Assembly (NCBI GenBank): GCA_028564705.1
Contig: JAPXFQ010001003.1
Location: 4,469,001-4,533,000, forward strand
Reading direction: 5' to 3'
Source: Apricaphanius iberus
Lineage: Eukaryota > Chordata > Actinopteri > Cyprinodontiformes > Aphaniidae
DNA length: 64,000 nt
This document shows positions 11,880 through 23,086 of the stretch, one piece after another. The notes beneath the pieces were generated by a model, which ran no database searches, had not been told where the DNA came from, and saw only the letters and a program-made list of their open reading frames with translations. Both the position numbers and the translations under genes were made by a program. The stretch's first letter is position 1. Every line of letters starts with the position of its first letter.

Positions 11880-13216
11880 GCCATATTTTATAATATGATC
11901 TCTTGTAGTACATTAAACCCCATTATTATTATAATTATTATTGAACTGTAGCTTTTTTTAGTTCAACATTATAACTTTATTTTATTGTCTTTATTGATAA
12001 GTATAGCTTCAGATGCCCAAATCTCTTGTGTCCATTAAGTATAGAGGGCGATAAAGGGAGAATTTTTGTTTTATAAATACTATTTACAGACAAAGTAAAA
12101 TGTAAAAAAAGGCATTCAATAAATATGGAAGTATTTGGTTTAAAAAAAAAGTATTCTATCTTAGTACCACAGATGAAATGTCATTGTTTTATCACTAGAC
12201 AACTGCAGACAAAAGTGAGGGACCACTTGTTCAATTTGTATTGGGGGTTGATAAAGTGAATTATTTACAGTCCCTTTAACATTCACTTTTGTAGAGGAAT
12301 ACATAGTACGACAAAAATTGGTACAAGTATCTAAAAATTATTTTATTTCCTTGCTTTTTAATTAAAATGACAACAATACAGAGACGGTGCCTCTTCCGCA
12401 TTTTCATTTAAATAAGTCCACTAGTTTGCTGTTTCTTTGTTCTGCTTTTGTATCAAAAGGAAACACAGATTGTAATCGCTTGATGAGATTACATCTTGCA
12501 CCCATGTGTTTGTAACAGAGGATGCCGTTCCCCCTTTAATCTCAACAAGCCTTTATACCAAAACAGATGTTACAAAGCGAGATGGCCCTAATCCTGCAGT
12601 GAATTGTAATCCACAATTCCTCTGAATGAGATCAGACATTGTTGTGTTTCTGGGCTCTGCAGTTGCTAAAGCAAAGAAAAATAAAAGGGAGTTGCTTCCT
12701 TTTGGAAGTAGTAAGTTCAAGCAATCTGCTTGAAAACTACTTTAAAATGACACAAATTAAACACACTGCATTGTCTTTCACACAACTAAACTCAGATATG
12801 AGTGATTTCTGAGGAAGAGATGAAACAGTGATGTTTGCTTCCAAACAGCCTCATGTCTACCTGAATTCAAATATCCTACCTCTACACAACACCAACCAGC
12901 TTTAAAATGAATGGCCAAGCAAACCTAGTGCATTCCTTTATTTTGTAACATAATGATCAAAGAAGTATTAGGAATGGTGTTTCAGTATTTACTCGAGTAT
13001 CTAAAGCTAAGTGTGGGACTTCAAAAAGAAGAATGGCAGCAGCAACAAAAAATGCTCCACTACTAAGACATTTTTCTTTACAAATACTGCTGAATAGAGC
13101 TGTTGGGTTTAAGAAAACCACTAAGGTATCAGGTTTTTGAGGCATTGAAAAACACAATCAAATTATTTTAGCTTTCATCTACAGGAGGAGCAACCTTGTT
13201 ATTGGTTTGGAAAGAC

Positions 13217-13250
<34 letters not shown>

Positions 13251-13740
13251 TACAGAGGAGATTTAAACAGACAGAAAGGTTTCAGATTATCACAAGAAGC
13301 TTCAGACTTCAGACAAAACAAGAGGTTTGTCAATTTTTTTCCCTCAGACTTGTTCATGCTCAAGGACCTTGTGGGAGTAAGTAGAAGTTTTAACTTTTAT
13401 CTGAAATACTGACAATACATTCATAAGTTGACAGTAGATGGCAGGCTGGGATATGGGAGCATATCTGAGTGTAAACAACTCTAATGCAGAAAATGTTGTG
13501 GGAAGTGGGAAGTGCAAATGGCTCTTTGGACCTTCTATGTTGGCTCTTTACTTTGGTTAAAAAATTTTCTACAAAATGTTTTGAAATAGAGAATTAAAAC
13601 AAATTCAGATTTTTAGCAACTTTGATTGGATTTTTTATGAAATAACAGATTTAAATTTATACAATTGAATAAAATGACTTTTTGTACATTTGTATATATT
13701 CTTTATATACTATATGATTTAATGCAGATTATTTCTATAT
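11880..13740. other. No recognisable gene
   Basis: AT-rich DNA without an identifiable exon. It contains a (GACA)n microsatellite annotated separately. The minus-strand ORF at 12957-13157 has no recognisable domain. Confidence 0.5.
13217..13250. repeat. (GACA)n microsatellite
   Basis: About eight uninterrupted AGAC units followed by a TACAGA variant. Confidence 0.95.
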
Positions 13741-13758
13741 ATATATATCTCCATCCAT

Positions 13759-14091
13759 CTAACCGTCCATCTTCTTCCGCTTATCCGAGGTCGAGTTGCG
13801 GGAGCAGAAGCTTATGCAGAGAGACACAGACTTCCCTCTCCCCAGCCACTTGGACCAGCTCCTCGGGAGGAATCCCAAGGCATTCCCAGGCCAGTCGGGA
13901 AGCATAGTCCTTTCAGTCAGTTTTGTGTCTTCCCCTGGGCCTCTTCCTTTTGGGACGTGCCCCGAACACCTCACAGGGAAGGGTCCAGGCGGCATCCTGA
14001 TCAGATGTCCGAGCCACCTCAACTGGCTCCTCTTGATGTAGGGGAGCAGTGGCTCTACTCTGAGCCCCCTCCCGATGACTGAGCTTCTCAC
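13759..14091 (-). pseudogene. LINE C-terminal fragment (Rex3/RTE-like)
   Basis: The first half reads LRVEPLLPYIKRSQLRWLGH and then LIRMPPGPFP, the conserved post-RT C-terminal region of this LINE family. After that the frame drifts out of register, because the expected arginine- and proline-rich stretch and LAWERLG-like words are absent. It ends at DKRKKMDG beside the GGATGG tail. Inactive relic. Confidence 0.75.
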
Positions 14092-14288
14092 CCTATCTCT
14101 AAGGGAGAGCCCAGCTACCCTGCAGAGGAAAATAATTTCAGCCGCCTTTATCCGTCATTTCATTCTTTCGGTCACCAATCAGAGTTTGTGACCATAGATG
14201 AAGGTAGGAACATAGATTGACTGGTAAATCGAGAGCCCTGCCTTTCGGCTGAGCTCTCTCTTCACCACAACAGATCGGTACAGTGCAA

Positions 14289-14654
14289 TCAGTTTATTGG
14301 TCTCCCGCTCCATTTTTCCCTCATTTGTGAACAAGACCCCAGATATTTGTACTCCTCCACTTGAGGAAGGACCCCGACCCTTTTCTCGCTCAAGACCATG
14401 GTCTCTGATTTGGAAGTGCTGATCCTCAACCCACCCGATTCACAGTCTGCTTCCAACCGCTCCAGCGAAAGCTGTAGATCACGGATCACAGAGGAAGCTA
14501 ACAGGACCACATCATCTGCAAAAAGCAGAGACCCAATCCTGAGGCCACCTAAAGTGATCCCCTCAACACCTTGGTTGCAACGAGCAATCCTGTCCATAAA
14601 AGTTCTGAACAGGATTGTTGACAAAGGAAAGCCTTGGCGGAGTCCAACTCTCAC
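14289..14654 (-). pseudogene. Reverse transcriptase core fragment (Rex3/RTE-like)
   Basis: A 121-residue open stretch with RVGLRQGFPLSTILF near the start (family consensus GLRQGCPLSP; here the Cys is Phe), FADD at about residues 49-52, where the two aspartates coordinate metal in active enzymes, and EEYKYLGSC at about 105-113. It is separated by a frameshift from the upstream DLEKAFDRVP segment (14563-14826, minus), which carries the first catalytic aspartate. The parts are present but not in one frame. Confidence 0.8.
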
Positions 14655-14826
14655 TGAAAAACGAGCCCGACTTACTGCCAGTTATGCAAATCAAGCTCTG
14701 ACACTGTTCATACAGGGGCCTAACAGCCCATACACAAGGGCCTGGAACTCCGTACATCCGGACTACCCCCCACCTGACTCCCCAAGGGACGCGGTCAAAC
14801 GCCTTCTCCAAGTCCAGAAAACACAT
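14563..14826 (-). pseudogene. RT palm fragment with first catalytic Asp
   Basis: Begins CFLDLEKAFDRVP(W)G, the conserved motif A of LINE reverse transcriptases, and continues YGVPGPCVWAVRPLYEQCQSL as in this LINE family. About 50 residues in, the frame shifts and the downstream RQG-PLS motif continues in the 14289-14654 frame. Pseudogene fragment. Confidence 0.75.
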
Positions 14827-14986
14827 GCAGACTGGTTGGGTGAACTCCCATGCACCCTCCAGGACCCTGCTAGGGGTGTAGAGTTGGTGCAGTATTCCAC
14901 GGCCAGGACCAAAACCACATTGTTCCTCCTGAAACCGAAGTTTGACTATCTGTCGGACCCTCCTCTCCAGAACCCCTGAATATACC

Positions 14987-15624
14987 TTACCAGGGAGGCT
15001 CAGAAGTGTGATTCCACTTTAGATGGAACACAATCTGTGGTCCCCTTTTAAAGAGGGGGACCATCCCCCCGCACTGCCAATCCAAGGGAACTGCCCCCGA
15101 TGTCCACGCAATATTGCAGAGCCGCGTTAACCAACACAGCCCTACAACATCCAGAGCCTTGCCACCAAGGAGCTTTTTAACAACCTCGGTGACCTGAGCA
15201 ACAGCGATTCGAGAGCCCGTCCCAAAGTCCCCAAACTTTGCTTCCAAACAGGAAGGCTTGCCAGTGGGATTGAGGAAGTCTTCAAAATATTCCATCCACC
15301 GACCCAAAACATTCCGTGTCGAGGTCAGCAGTACACCATCCCCACTGTAAACAGTATTGGTGGCAGACGCCAGATGGTGGACCAAAATTGCTTCAAAGCC
15401 TTACAGAAGTCGTTCTCCATGGTCTCTCCAAACTCCTCTCACGCCCGAGTAATTGCCTCAGCAACCATCCAAGCCGTACTCTGCTTGGCCTGCCAGTACC
15501 TATCAGCTGCTTCCAGGGTCCCACAGGCCAGAAAGGCCCGATAGAACTCCTTCTTCAGCTTGACAACATCCCTCACTGCCGGTGTCCGCAAGCAGGTTTG
15601 AGGGTTTCTGCCGGCACCAACCAC
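14987..15624 (-). pseudogene. LINE linker/RT fingers region (Rex3/RTE-like)
   Basis: Two consecutive minus-strand frames. The upstream one (15439-15624) contains VKLKKEFYRAFLACGTLEAADRY and the downstream one (14987-15385) contains VYSGDGVLLTS, WMEYFEDFLNPT and EVVKKLLGGKALDVVGL. These correspond to the region between endonuclease and RT in the same LINE family. A frameshift lies near 15400-15430. The element's 5' end is at about 15640; nothing of the endonuclease remains. Confidence 0.7.
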
Positions 15625-15649
15625 CTTGTAGCCACAACTACAACTGTAA

Positions 15650-18600
15650 AGTTTCAGTCCTCTGCTCTACGCTATTACTGCTAGTTTTCTTAGAGAGCTG
15701 TTTACTCAGGACCAGATGCAAGAAAGAATAATAAATCCACCAAAACACCACATTGTATGACAGTGGTGTGAAACAGAGACAGCACTGATTCCCCCACTAA
15801 ACACACATCTAGGGTATTGATTTTACTGTCTATAGAGCATGAATCTGTAGAATATGACAACATAATAGTATAGCATTTTGAAAACAATGCAACAAAAAAG
15901 GGGAAAACTTCCTGTTTTCATTTTCCATTTAGAAAATTTGAGATTTATGTTCTATTTGTAATTTCAGAAGTGTATCATTTTTATATTAAATTTAAAAGTA
16001 AAACTTTGTTCATACAGTTTTGCCTGGACCCACCTACAGGTATTTGATGTGATGCTTTTTTCATATCATGTGATCACATTGTCTTCATTGTTTTTTAAAG
16101 ACAATGTGACTCTGTTACTGTGTTTAACCGATGACCTTCAGCATGCAATAGAGTAATTCACAAATGAATGTGAAACTCTTCTAAGTCTGAGGCTATGGTT
16201 TTTAGTGCTGGTGTCAGTTCTGCCTTAAAATGTAGACTGTAGGATGGAGTAGGAAATGGCTAGACAGATTGAACTGTCCTAAAATCTTAAAACACAAATC
16301 TACAGTTAAGTCCCCAGTTATAATTAGGATATATATATATATATATATGTATATATATTATAACCGAAAGAACAAGTTCTTGTATACAAATACCTAGAAA
16401 TAAGTTTGTTCTGTAGGGTTAGATATGAGGTGAGAAGGTCTGTCATCTGACAAAAGGTTGCAGTAATTCCTGCTTCTTCACTTTGGAAAATAATGCTATG
16501 ATCTCTCCTGGGTGTTTATCTCTGAAGGTTTACTGGGTACATCCTCCTAGTGCACCCACAGAACACTCTAATTTGGTGGTAAAATTGGCCAAAGACCATT
16601 CACTGGTTGTAGAGAAATTCAAGCCCCAGGTACCAACAAATCAATATCTGCATAACATGAACAAACTTAAAGAGCAACTCATCCCCCTTGCAGAGTCTTA
16701 CAATGCCCACATTCCCTTCTTGAAAAATTTTCCAAAAGGAGGTGTTGTCTGATGTACTAGGGGAAGAGGGTTGGGCATGGTCTGTGCTGTAATTGACATG
16801 CTGACATCAGCGGTGCTGCAATGGAACAGACACAGATGGCGAGAAATTCAGAGAGCAATGTAAGTTCTCTTGCTTCAGAGCAATATTTTGAGATGGTGGA
16901 TTTCTCTCCACCTCCTTCACCAGACGTAAAAGAGGAAAGGGAGGAAGGTTCTGTTAAGGAGGCATGGATGGAGACTTTGTTTCTTTGATACTCCACAGCA
17001 GCAGGGAAAGGCTGATGTCAGCCATACTGGTTGATGTAAGCCCTCACTGCAAAATAAGTAACAATGGCTGATTCAAACTTGAATGCAGTATATAGTTTTA
17101 ACCTGAAGAGGGCACCACACATTTTTTAATGGTTTTATGCAGAAAAAAAGACTTGAAGGTAAGATGATATTTAAATTGATAAAAATCTGAGCTAACAAAC
17201 TGATGACTAAAATGACAATCCAAATTACAAAAATAAGTTTTTAGTTATTTTGGCGATGAACTTACGTCCATCTCTATTTACAAAATGTATTCATAATTTA
17301 GTTAAATAAAGAAAAACAAATTGTTCCATAACGGCAGGTTTACATCATGGCCGATGTAACACTACAATTATTATGCAAAGTTTCTGTTACTTTGTTATTT
17401 TGTAAAATTGACCAGACTCTGCAATAATTGACAAGGCTCGCTCGCAGCAGACACAAAAAACAGACCACACCCAGAAACAACTGTTGCTGGTGTGAACTAC
17501 ACCAAAGGTTAACAAGGGTGTCAAATTGGAGCGATCTTCACTCTGCACCGCTTCGTGGCGCTTCTGTGGTGCTTCCACAGTCGGTGTTAACCAGGCCAAA
17601 TACTTTGAACAAATTGATGAATCATACTTTCTTATTGAAGTTTAAAGCCAGAAATCGGATGTGGAGCATTTTTATTGTGCAGCTCTAAAAAAAGAAAGAT
17701 TCTGTATATTGATAACATATTTGTCTCATCCAGTTAGGCACCTAAAGCTCCCGGTCTTTGATCACAGAACTAGCAAAACAAAGCCAATAAGTGGGGATAA
17801 AGAAGTACAGTTTCTGATGGCTTAGGTGAGGCTTTAAGGGAAAAGTAGCGTTAACAATAATTTAATGGCAAAGCACTGGCTGACTGCATAAGAATATGAA
17901 GGGTCTGAGTTTGTGTAGTGGGTTTTCTTTGAGCCATTTGAGCCTTAAGGTTTAGAGGTTCAATGGAGAGCCACTGTATGTTGACTTAAGCTTCCAAATA
18001 ACTGCGCTACACTGACAGCAAGATCGGCTCCTACTGTCAGCAAAGTTATTACAGCTACACAACAGTTGTGGGATTACGTCTGTACTGTAATTGTGTGTGG
18101 TTTAGTGAAAGTGGGATAGGAATATCAATGAGTAGATTTACAAACGCGGATGTGACAGAAAATCCTGTGGTGCTTCCATGCCTGTGCCAAAGTCTAACGT
18201 GTCCGTGCATGCAAGCGTGTCCACTTACATGCTTAAACTAAACCAATAGGTCTGCCACCTATTTGGGAACAAGGACTTGGCAGGCTAAGCCAGTCAACCT
18301 CTGACCTTTATGTGACATGCTGCAGAAGCAGAGTGATAGATTTCAAGATCAGGAAACATAGCTTCCCTATCACTTTCTCTTGAACAAAGAAACAAGTACA
18401 AAAAAACTTGGGACTTCTTTCAATTCTGATTCAAAATGCAACCCTATCTGAATCCACTCTTAAATATTTATTTTATTTTATATCACAATGAAATGCTTGG
18501 ACAAAAACGGCCAAAATATGTGTCCTTTTTATGCTGGTTTGTCTGCATTAGATAAAAAGGTGGAGAAATCCATGGAAATTTCAAAACACAGCCACTGCTT

Positions 18601-19512
18601 GAATATCAAAAAACAATTTATAAGCCACCTATGTAAGCTAATTAGTAAATATAGCCCCTGTGCGTATACTCTATTCTCATTATAAATGCAGCTGCTCTGT
18701 TAAAAGCAGGGTTGTGTTTTTAAACAATATTCCAAGCTTTGGAGCTGTCATAGGGAACATTTACTCTCACATAGTAACTCCACAACTCCGGCTGGAGAAT
18801 ATGTTGAAACTGAACCTGGAAAAATATTTTTTTTCGGACTCACTTAAAAACTGGTACAATGGCAACATAACCAACATCAATAGCCAATATATCAACTGCT
18901 ATATGTTCCTTTTATTAATTCATGACCTGTTTTTCATCTTTCATTTGATTCATAAAAAGGAGATGGCTGCTCATTTCCATCTCTGATATTGACATTATTT
19001 TCTAAAGAGAATCTCAGGACTCCACACTTTGGGAACTGCTGCTCTAGACTTGAGTAAATGATTGGTTTTGCATAGAGGCCAGCGGGCAGACTTTGGGGAA
19101 AAATAAATTATGGAATATGAACAACTTTATATCATACAACAGGGTCAGATAGTCAAATTTAAGATTTTTATATTTCTCTTTTACATTTGAACATTTTAAC
19201 TAAAACAGCCGGCCTCAACAACAAGCAAAATATATACTGTAAATGACACCATACTGAAGGTATAGAAATATCCAAAGTCCAACTAAACAAGATTTCACAC
19301 ACTCTTACCTGCCTGAGGTTGAGGTATTTGGGCAAAAAAATAACAACAAACAAACGAACATAAAAAAAAATGGCTAAAGGAATATATTCTGTAGTTGTAC
19401 AAAGCTGATACAGAAATACCCCAAAAATGTTTTTTTAGCAATTGACTGACAAAAAATATATGCCAAACTTTTCAGATTTTATTTTCAACCATGCATGTAT
19501 GTATGCATGTAT
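15650..19512. other. Long stretch without recognisable genes
   Basis: AT-rich DNA with a TA microsatellite (16329-16360). An 11-bp-arm hairpin, CACATTGTCTT with its complement, lies at 16075-16108. The plus-strand ORF at 16483-16752 (89 residues) matches no domain I know; I do not call it a gene. The wording near 19018-19055 (CTTTGGGAACTGCTGCTCTAGA) resembles a MITE edge but has no partner that I can see. Confidence 0.45.
16329..16360. repeat. (TA)n microsatellite
   Basis: About 32 bp of alternating AT with a single GT interruption. Confidence 0.9.
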
Positions 19513-19520
19513 GTTAAAAC

Positions 19521-20460
19521 TAGGAATGGGTATCGTTTAGGTTTTATCTGATACCGGTGCCAAACCGGTACTTTTGAAACGTGCCGGTGCTTAAACGGTG
19601 CTTGAACCAGTGCTTCGACAAAGGAAAACATACATACTTCGTCCAAAAACCCTCTTATTTAGTTATTTTTAATAGGGCTGTCCCACAATAAAAAATTGTG
19701 ATCTAATTAATCACAGGGTAGCTGTAAATAAATTACCATTCCTAAATATGACAAAAAAAAACAAATGCACTTGCTCTTTAGAAAAAAAAATAAACAGAAG
19801 AGAATCAATTAAGTTTTTTCGTTTTGAACTCCATTATCACATTCACAATGTTTGTCCGGTCTCATATGAAAAATAATAGCAAATTAAGGTAGAGCTAAAC
19901 AAAATATATGAATAAACTTAGAATTTGGATATCAGCAGACTGTATTAAATATCAGATAAATCAAATGTAATAGACTAATCTAATGTCACAATTGACCATT
20001 TTCCAAATGTAAACACTCAGCAGATTCTCCAGGTAATCACAACAGGAAATATTATGAAGATGTACACAGCTACTTCTGCTAATAGTTAGCACTAATTTAA
20101 GTCCAAAAACATCATTTTAACTGAATAATTTCATATTTTTAACGCAGCGGTATCTCACTATGAAATATACTGAAGCTATACAGTGAACCAACATGCATTA
20201 ATTAACTTAAATACGGAGCATTTAAGGTCACAGCAAACAGTGCTACGCACAAACCGGAGCTGATATCCGAAAGGGGACGGATAATTCTCACAGACAACTT
20301 ATGAACTTATATTATGGCACGCCCAGAATCCATAGTGTTTGACATCGGCGGGAAAATAAGAACCGAAATAAGGCAAATGGGAACTGCTTTTCGGTCTGGT
20401 TACTACCGTTTATGTCAGAACCGGTGCCACAATGGCACCAGACATCAGTACTCATCCCTA
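19521..20460. mobile_element. hAT-like element containing a nested repeat
   Basis: The left tip TAGGAATGGGTATCG and the right tip, minus strand, TAGGGATGAGTACTG form inverted termini. Both sides carry CCGGTGCC/GGCACCGG-type subterminal motifs. The flanks GTTAAAAC (19513-19520) and GTTACGAC (20461-20468) agree at 6 of 8 positions, as expected of a decayed 8-bp hAT target duplication. No transposase is encoded. The middle (about 19675-20315) belongs to a different repeat family, annotated separately. Confidence 0.65.
19675..20315 (+). repeat. Nested hAT-like repeat, inverted relative at 51.55-52.7 kb
   Basis: Begins AGGGCTGTCCCACAATAAA, a typical AGGGCTGTC hAT tip. It matches the minus strand of 51.55-52.7 kb at several points in the same order: TCTAATTAATCACA(G/A)GGTAGCTGT, TTAACTGAATAATTTCA, ACAGTGAACCAACATGCAT, AGCTGATATCCGAA and GACAACTTATGAACTTA. 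It lies wholly inside the 19521-20460 element, so it either inserted there or is its captured interior. Confidence 0.6.
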
Positions 20461-20562
20461 GTTACGACCCAAAGAGTTAATTGGGTATCTTTTGGATACT
20501 GTATTTTAAGTAAAAAAAAAAAAAAAATTTCAAAAACACTAGTCACAAGTAGTGGAGTTTCC

Positions 20563-20982
20563 CTTACGGAAAAGTCAAATGGGATTCAACACGTTCTTCA
20601 TATGGGAGCACATGTTATCCCATGTGGTAAGCCACATGTGTAGCATACATGGACTTCATATGTTTAGTTGTACATGGGTTTCGCATATTTTCACATGGGA
20701 ATCACATAGACTTGGCTTCACAAGTGATTTTAAATGGGTTTTACAAAGTTTTTTCACATGTAGGTTTCATGTGGAAAATAACTTGTTTCACATCTGATTT
20801 ACATGTTATCCCCTGGGTGACACATGTGAATGTCCATGGGCGTCACAATTTATCGCTATGAAAATGTTCCAGAATTAATTGACATGGGAAATATGTGCTA
20901 AACACTGGTGGTCACATGTTTTTCCACACATCTCACATGTTTTTTAACATGTTTTCACATGCAACTTTCAAAAGGGTATATT
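20563..20982 (+). repeat. CATGTG-rich dispersed repeat, copy 2
   Basis: Dozens of ACATG/CATGTG words across about 400 bp. The part at 20584-20840 aligns with the minus strand of 7995-8176. The ends may form weak inverted repeats: CCCTTACGGAAAAGTCAAATG on the left, and CCCTTTTGAAAGTTGCATG on the right read on the minus strand. That would suggest a MITE. The ORFs across it share MWKITCFT and VIPW..HV..HG with the first copy, which reflects DNA similarity rather than a protein family. Confidence 0.55.
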
Positions 20983-20984
20983 TT

Positions 20985-22499
20985 TCAAATGTTATTACGT
21001 TTGACGTGTTTTTTTCCACAAGGGTTTTGGGTGAACAGTCAATGAGATCATAGAGTAATGTTAACAAATTTAATGGTTTTGCTTTCTTTGATAGGGGGAA
21101 TTCTTGGATGGACGCCTCAAATTGAATCAGTGGGACTTTGTTGCCCCAGTATTGATGCAAGGTTAACGCAGCTGACACAATGCAGGACAATACAGATCAG
21201 ATTGCAACACACACAATGCAACAGTTTGTTTTGCTTCTTTAGTATTAATATTGTTGATAAATGCTAAATCAAATAAATAAATGTTTCAGGATCAAGAACA
21301 TTTACTTTTTTTAAACACAAATGACACAAATCAACACTATGTATGATTGGTTAGAAAAGCAAGAAAAAAAAAGAGCTAATGGCATTTTTGCTTCTTTACC
21401 TACTGACTCAGACTATTTCCTGGCAGTAGATAGTCACATAAAAGCTCTCCCCTTCTGAGCTTCCAGGTAAAACAGACTCTACTGCCTGCTTGCCATTACA
21501 TTTCCCTCCCTCTTTTCAAGTCTCTTATCTACAGATGTCTTGTCTCCACCAAGACCCTCCTGCTCTGACTTCCTTAGAGTTTCTATTTTAAGAGCAGAAC
21601 TGCTCTGTTCGATCACTCTGTACGTCCTTCGGATGGAAAGAGGAAACAAAAACTGTCTCAGTGTACAATATCTCTCCGAGTGAATGTGCAGATCTTCGTC
21701 TGTGTAAGAATGTGTCTGTTCCCTTGGTGCAATGTGACTATTTACACAAAACGCATATCCCCAGTTAAAGCAGCTGACCAAAACCAAAGTGTTTCCAGAT
21801 GGAGACACAAAACCGCTGTCAAAAACAATACACACACACACTGAACGAGGATGGAATCCTCCTGCTATGTTTATCTTTAGTGACAACTTTCTAGGCCAGG
21901 TCTTTGTTTTAGTGTCTATCTGAGAGTCCGGTGCCAAAAGCAGCAGTCTTTCACCACCCTTTTATACTGTAGACGTCAGCCACAAAGTTGCATGGAAAGC
22001 AGAGAGGAACTGTGGGAGGCTGAATACAAAAAATTTATTGTTTTTCTTCTTTTTTTTTTCTTCACAGACTTACTGTTCAAAACTCAATGAAGTTTAGATG
22101 GCACCAGTGATTATATGCTTCTGCATACATTCATCAGCCTTACATTTAAGACATAAGAAAGCAAAAACAATGTCAATAAAATTATTGAGCTTCTTCAAGT
22201 TGAGCTATGTTTAGAGTTCTTATCTTGAATCAGCTCTACATTTTTTGTGTGTTTTAAACACACAGGGGGTATAAAAATACTTCAAACACCTGACAGAATG
22301 CTCGGTGTTTGCGCTGTAAAACTAATTAGATTAAGATGATAATTTTAGTGTGTTTTACACCTTTAACATTTCAAATTTTAGCACACTGAACTTAAGCACA
22401 CATATAACAGAAATATTCAAGACATATTCTGGCCTAGATCTGAAACTCATTTAACTTTAATGTAATGTGTAATGTAGTTTAATATATGGTTAATGTTTA
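20985..22499. other. No confirmed gene; TATA-like motif on minus strand
   Basis: Contains a minus-strand ORF of 152 codons (21479-21937) with no recognisable domain and no ATG at its stated start. Just upstream on that strand is a strong TATAAAAGGG (about 21956-21965). The two together could be a promoter and first exon, but equally could be chance. A polypyrimidine tract lies at about 22037-22060. Confidence 0.3.
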
Positions 22500-23086
22500 C
22501 AATGGGGAGAACAAGTATTTGAAACACTGCTGGTTTTTGATGTTTTCCCACTTACAAAGCATTTAGAGGTCTGTAATTATATCAAAGTTGCTCTTCAACT
22601 TTGAAGGACAGAATCTAAACCAAAAATGCAGAAAATCACAATGGGTGATTTAAAAAAAAATAATTTCCATTTTATAAGTATTTGATACATCAAACTTTGT
22701 TGGCAATTACAGAAATAAGACGTTTTCTGTAGTTCTTCACCAGGTTCGCATACACTGGTGCAGGGATTTCAGCTATCTTTTATACAGGTATCGAGTTTAA
22801 ACAGGAGCAGTTAATACACATAATAAGTGGAGAACAGGAGGGCTTCTTAAAGGAGACCTAAAAGATATGTGGGAGCCTAACTTCGTAATGGTTGATAGGC
22901 GTTCAAATACTTATGTCATGTAATAAAATGGAATTTTAGTATTTAAAAATAATCCATTGTGATTTTCTGCATTTTTGGTTTAGAGTCTGTCCCTCACAGT
23001 TGAAGAGAATTACAGAACTCTACTTACTTTGTAAGTGGGAAAACTTCAAAAATCTGTGGTGTATCAAATACTTTTTCTCCCAACTT
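22500..23086 (-). mobile_element. Internally deleted Tc1 element with ~190-bp TIRs
   Basis: Flanked by TA dinucleotides. The left arm starts CAATGGGGAGAACAAGTATTTGA; the right arm read on the minus strand starts AAGTTGGGAGAAAAAGTATTTGATAC. The arms stay aligned for about 190 bp, sharing TTTTCCCACTTACAAAG, CTAAACCAAAAATGCAGAAA and ATCACAATGG. Inside is only a remnant of the transposase 3' end, on the minus strand (TACAGAAAACGTCTTATTTC next to GCCAAC), and a 5' leader remnant. Length is about 590 bp against roughly 1.6 kb for intact Tc1. Confidence 0.8.

Larger units (their letters stand above)
13750..15640 (-). mobile_element. Rex3/RTE-like LINE, 5'-truncated and decayed
   Basis: Minus-strand non-LTR retrotransposon. 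From right to left the pieces read in order: an N-terminal linker region, the VVKKLLGGKA and ALDVVGL..LTRLCNIAW.SG region, an RT segment with CFLDLEKAFDRVPWG, the VGLRQGFPLSTILF segment, a LLFADDVVLLASS active-site box, an EEYKYLGS box, and a C-terminal QLRWLGHLIRMP region. The left end finishes in minus-strand GGACGGTTAGATGGATGG, the usual 3' tail. The endonuclease domain is missing (5' truncation). Several frameshifts and stops break the frame. The Rex3 label rests on motif resemblance. Confidence 0.8.

Noticed and set aside
14398..14979. 193-codon plus-strand ORF as a gene
   Set aside because: It is the antisense shadow of the LINE reverse transcriptase relic.
16483..16752. 89-codon plus-strand ORF
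   Set aside because: No domain, no splice signals that I could support and no repeat origin; length is within chance expectation.
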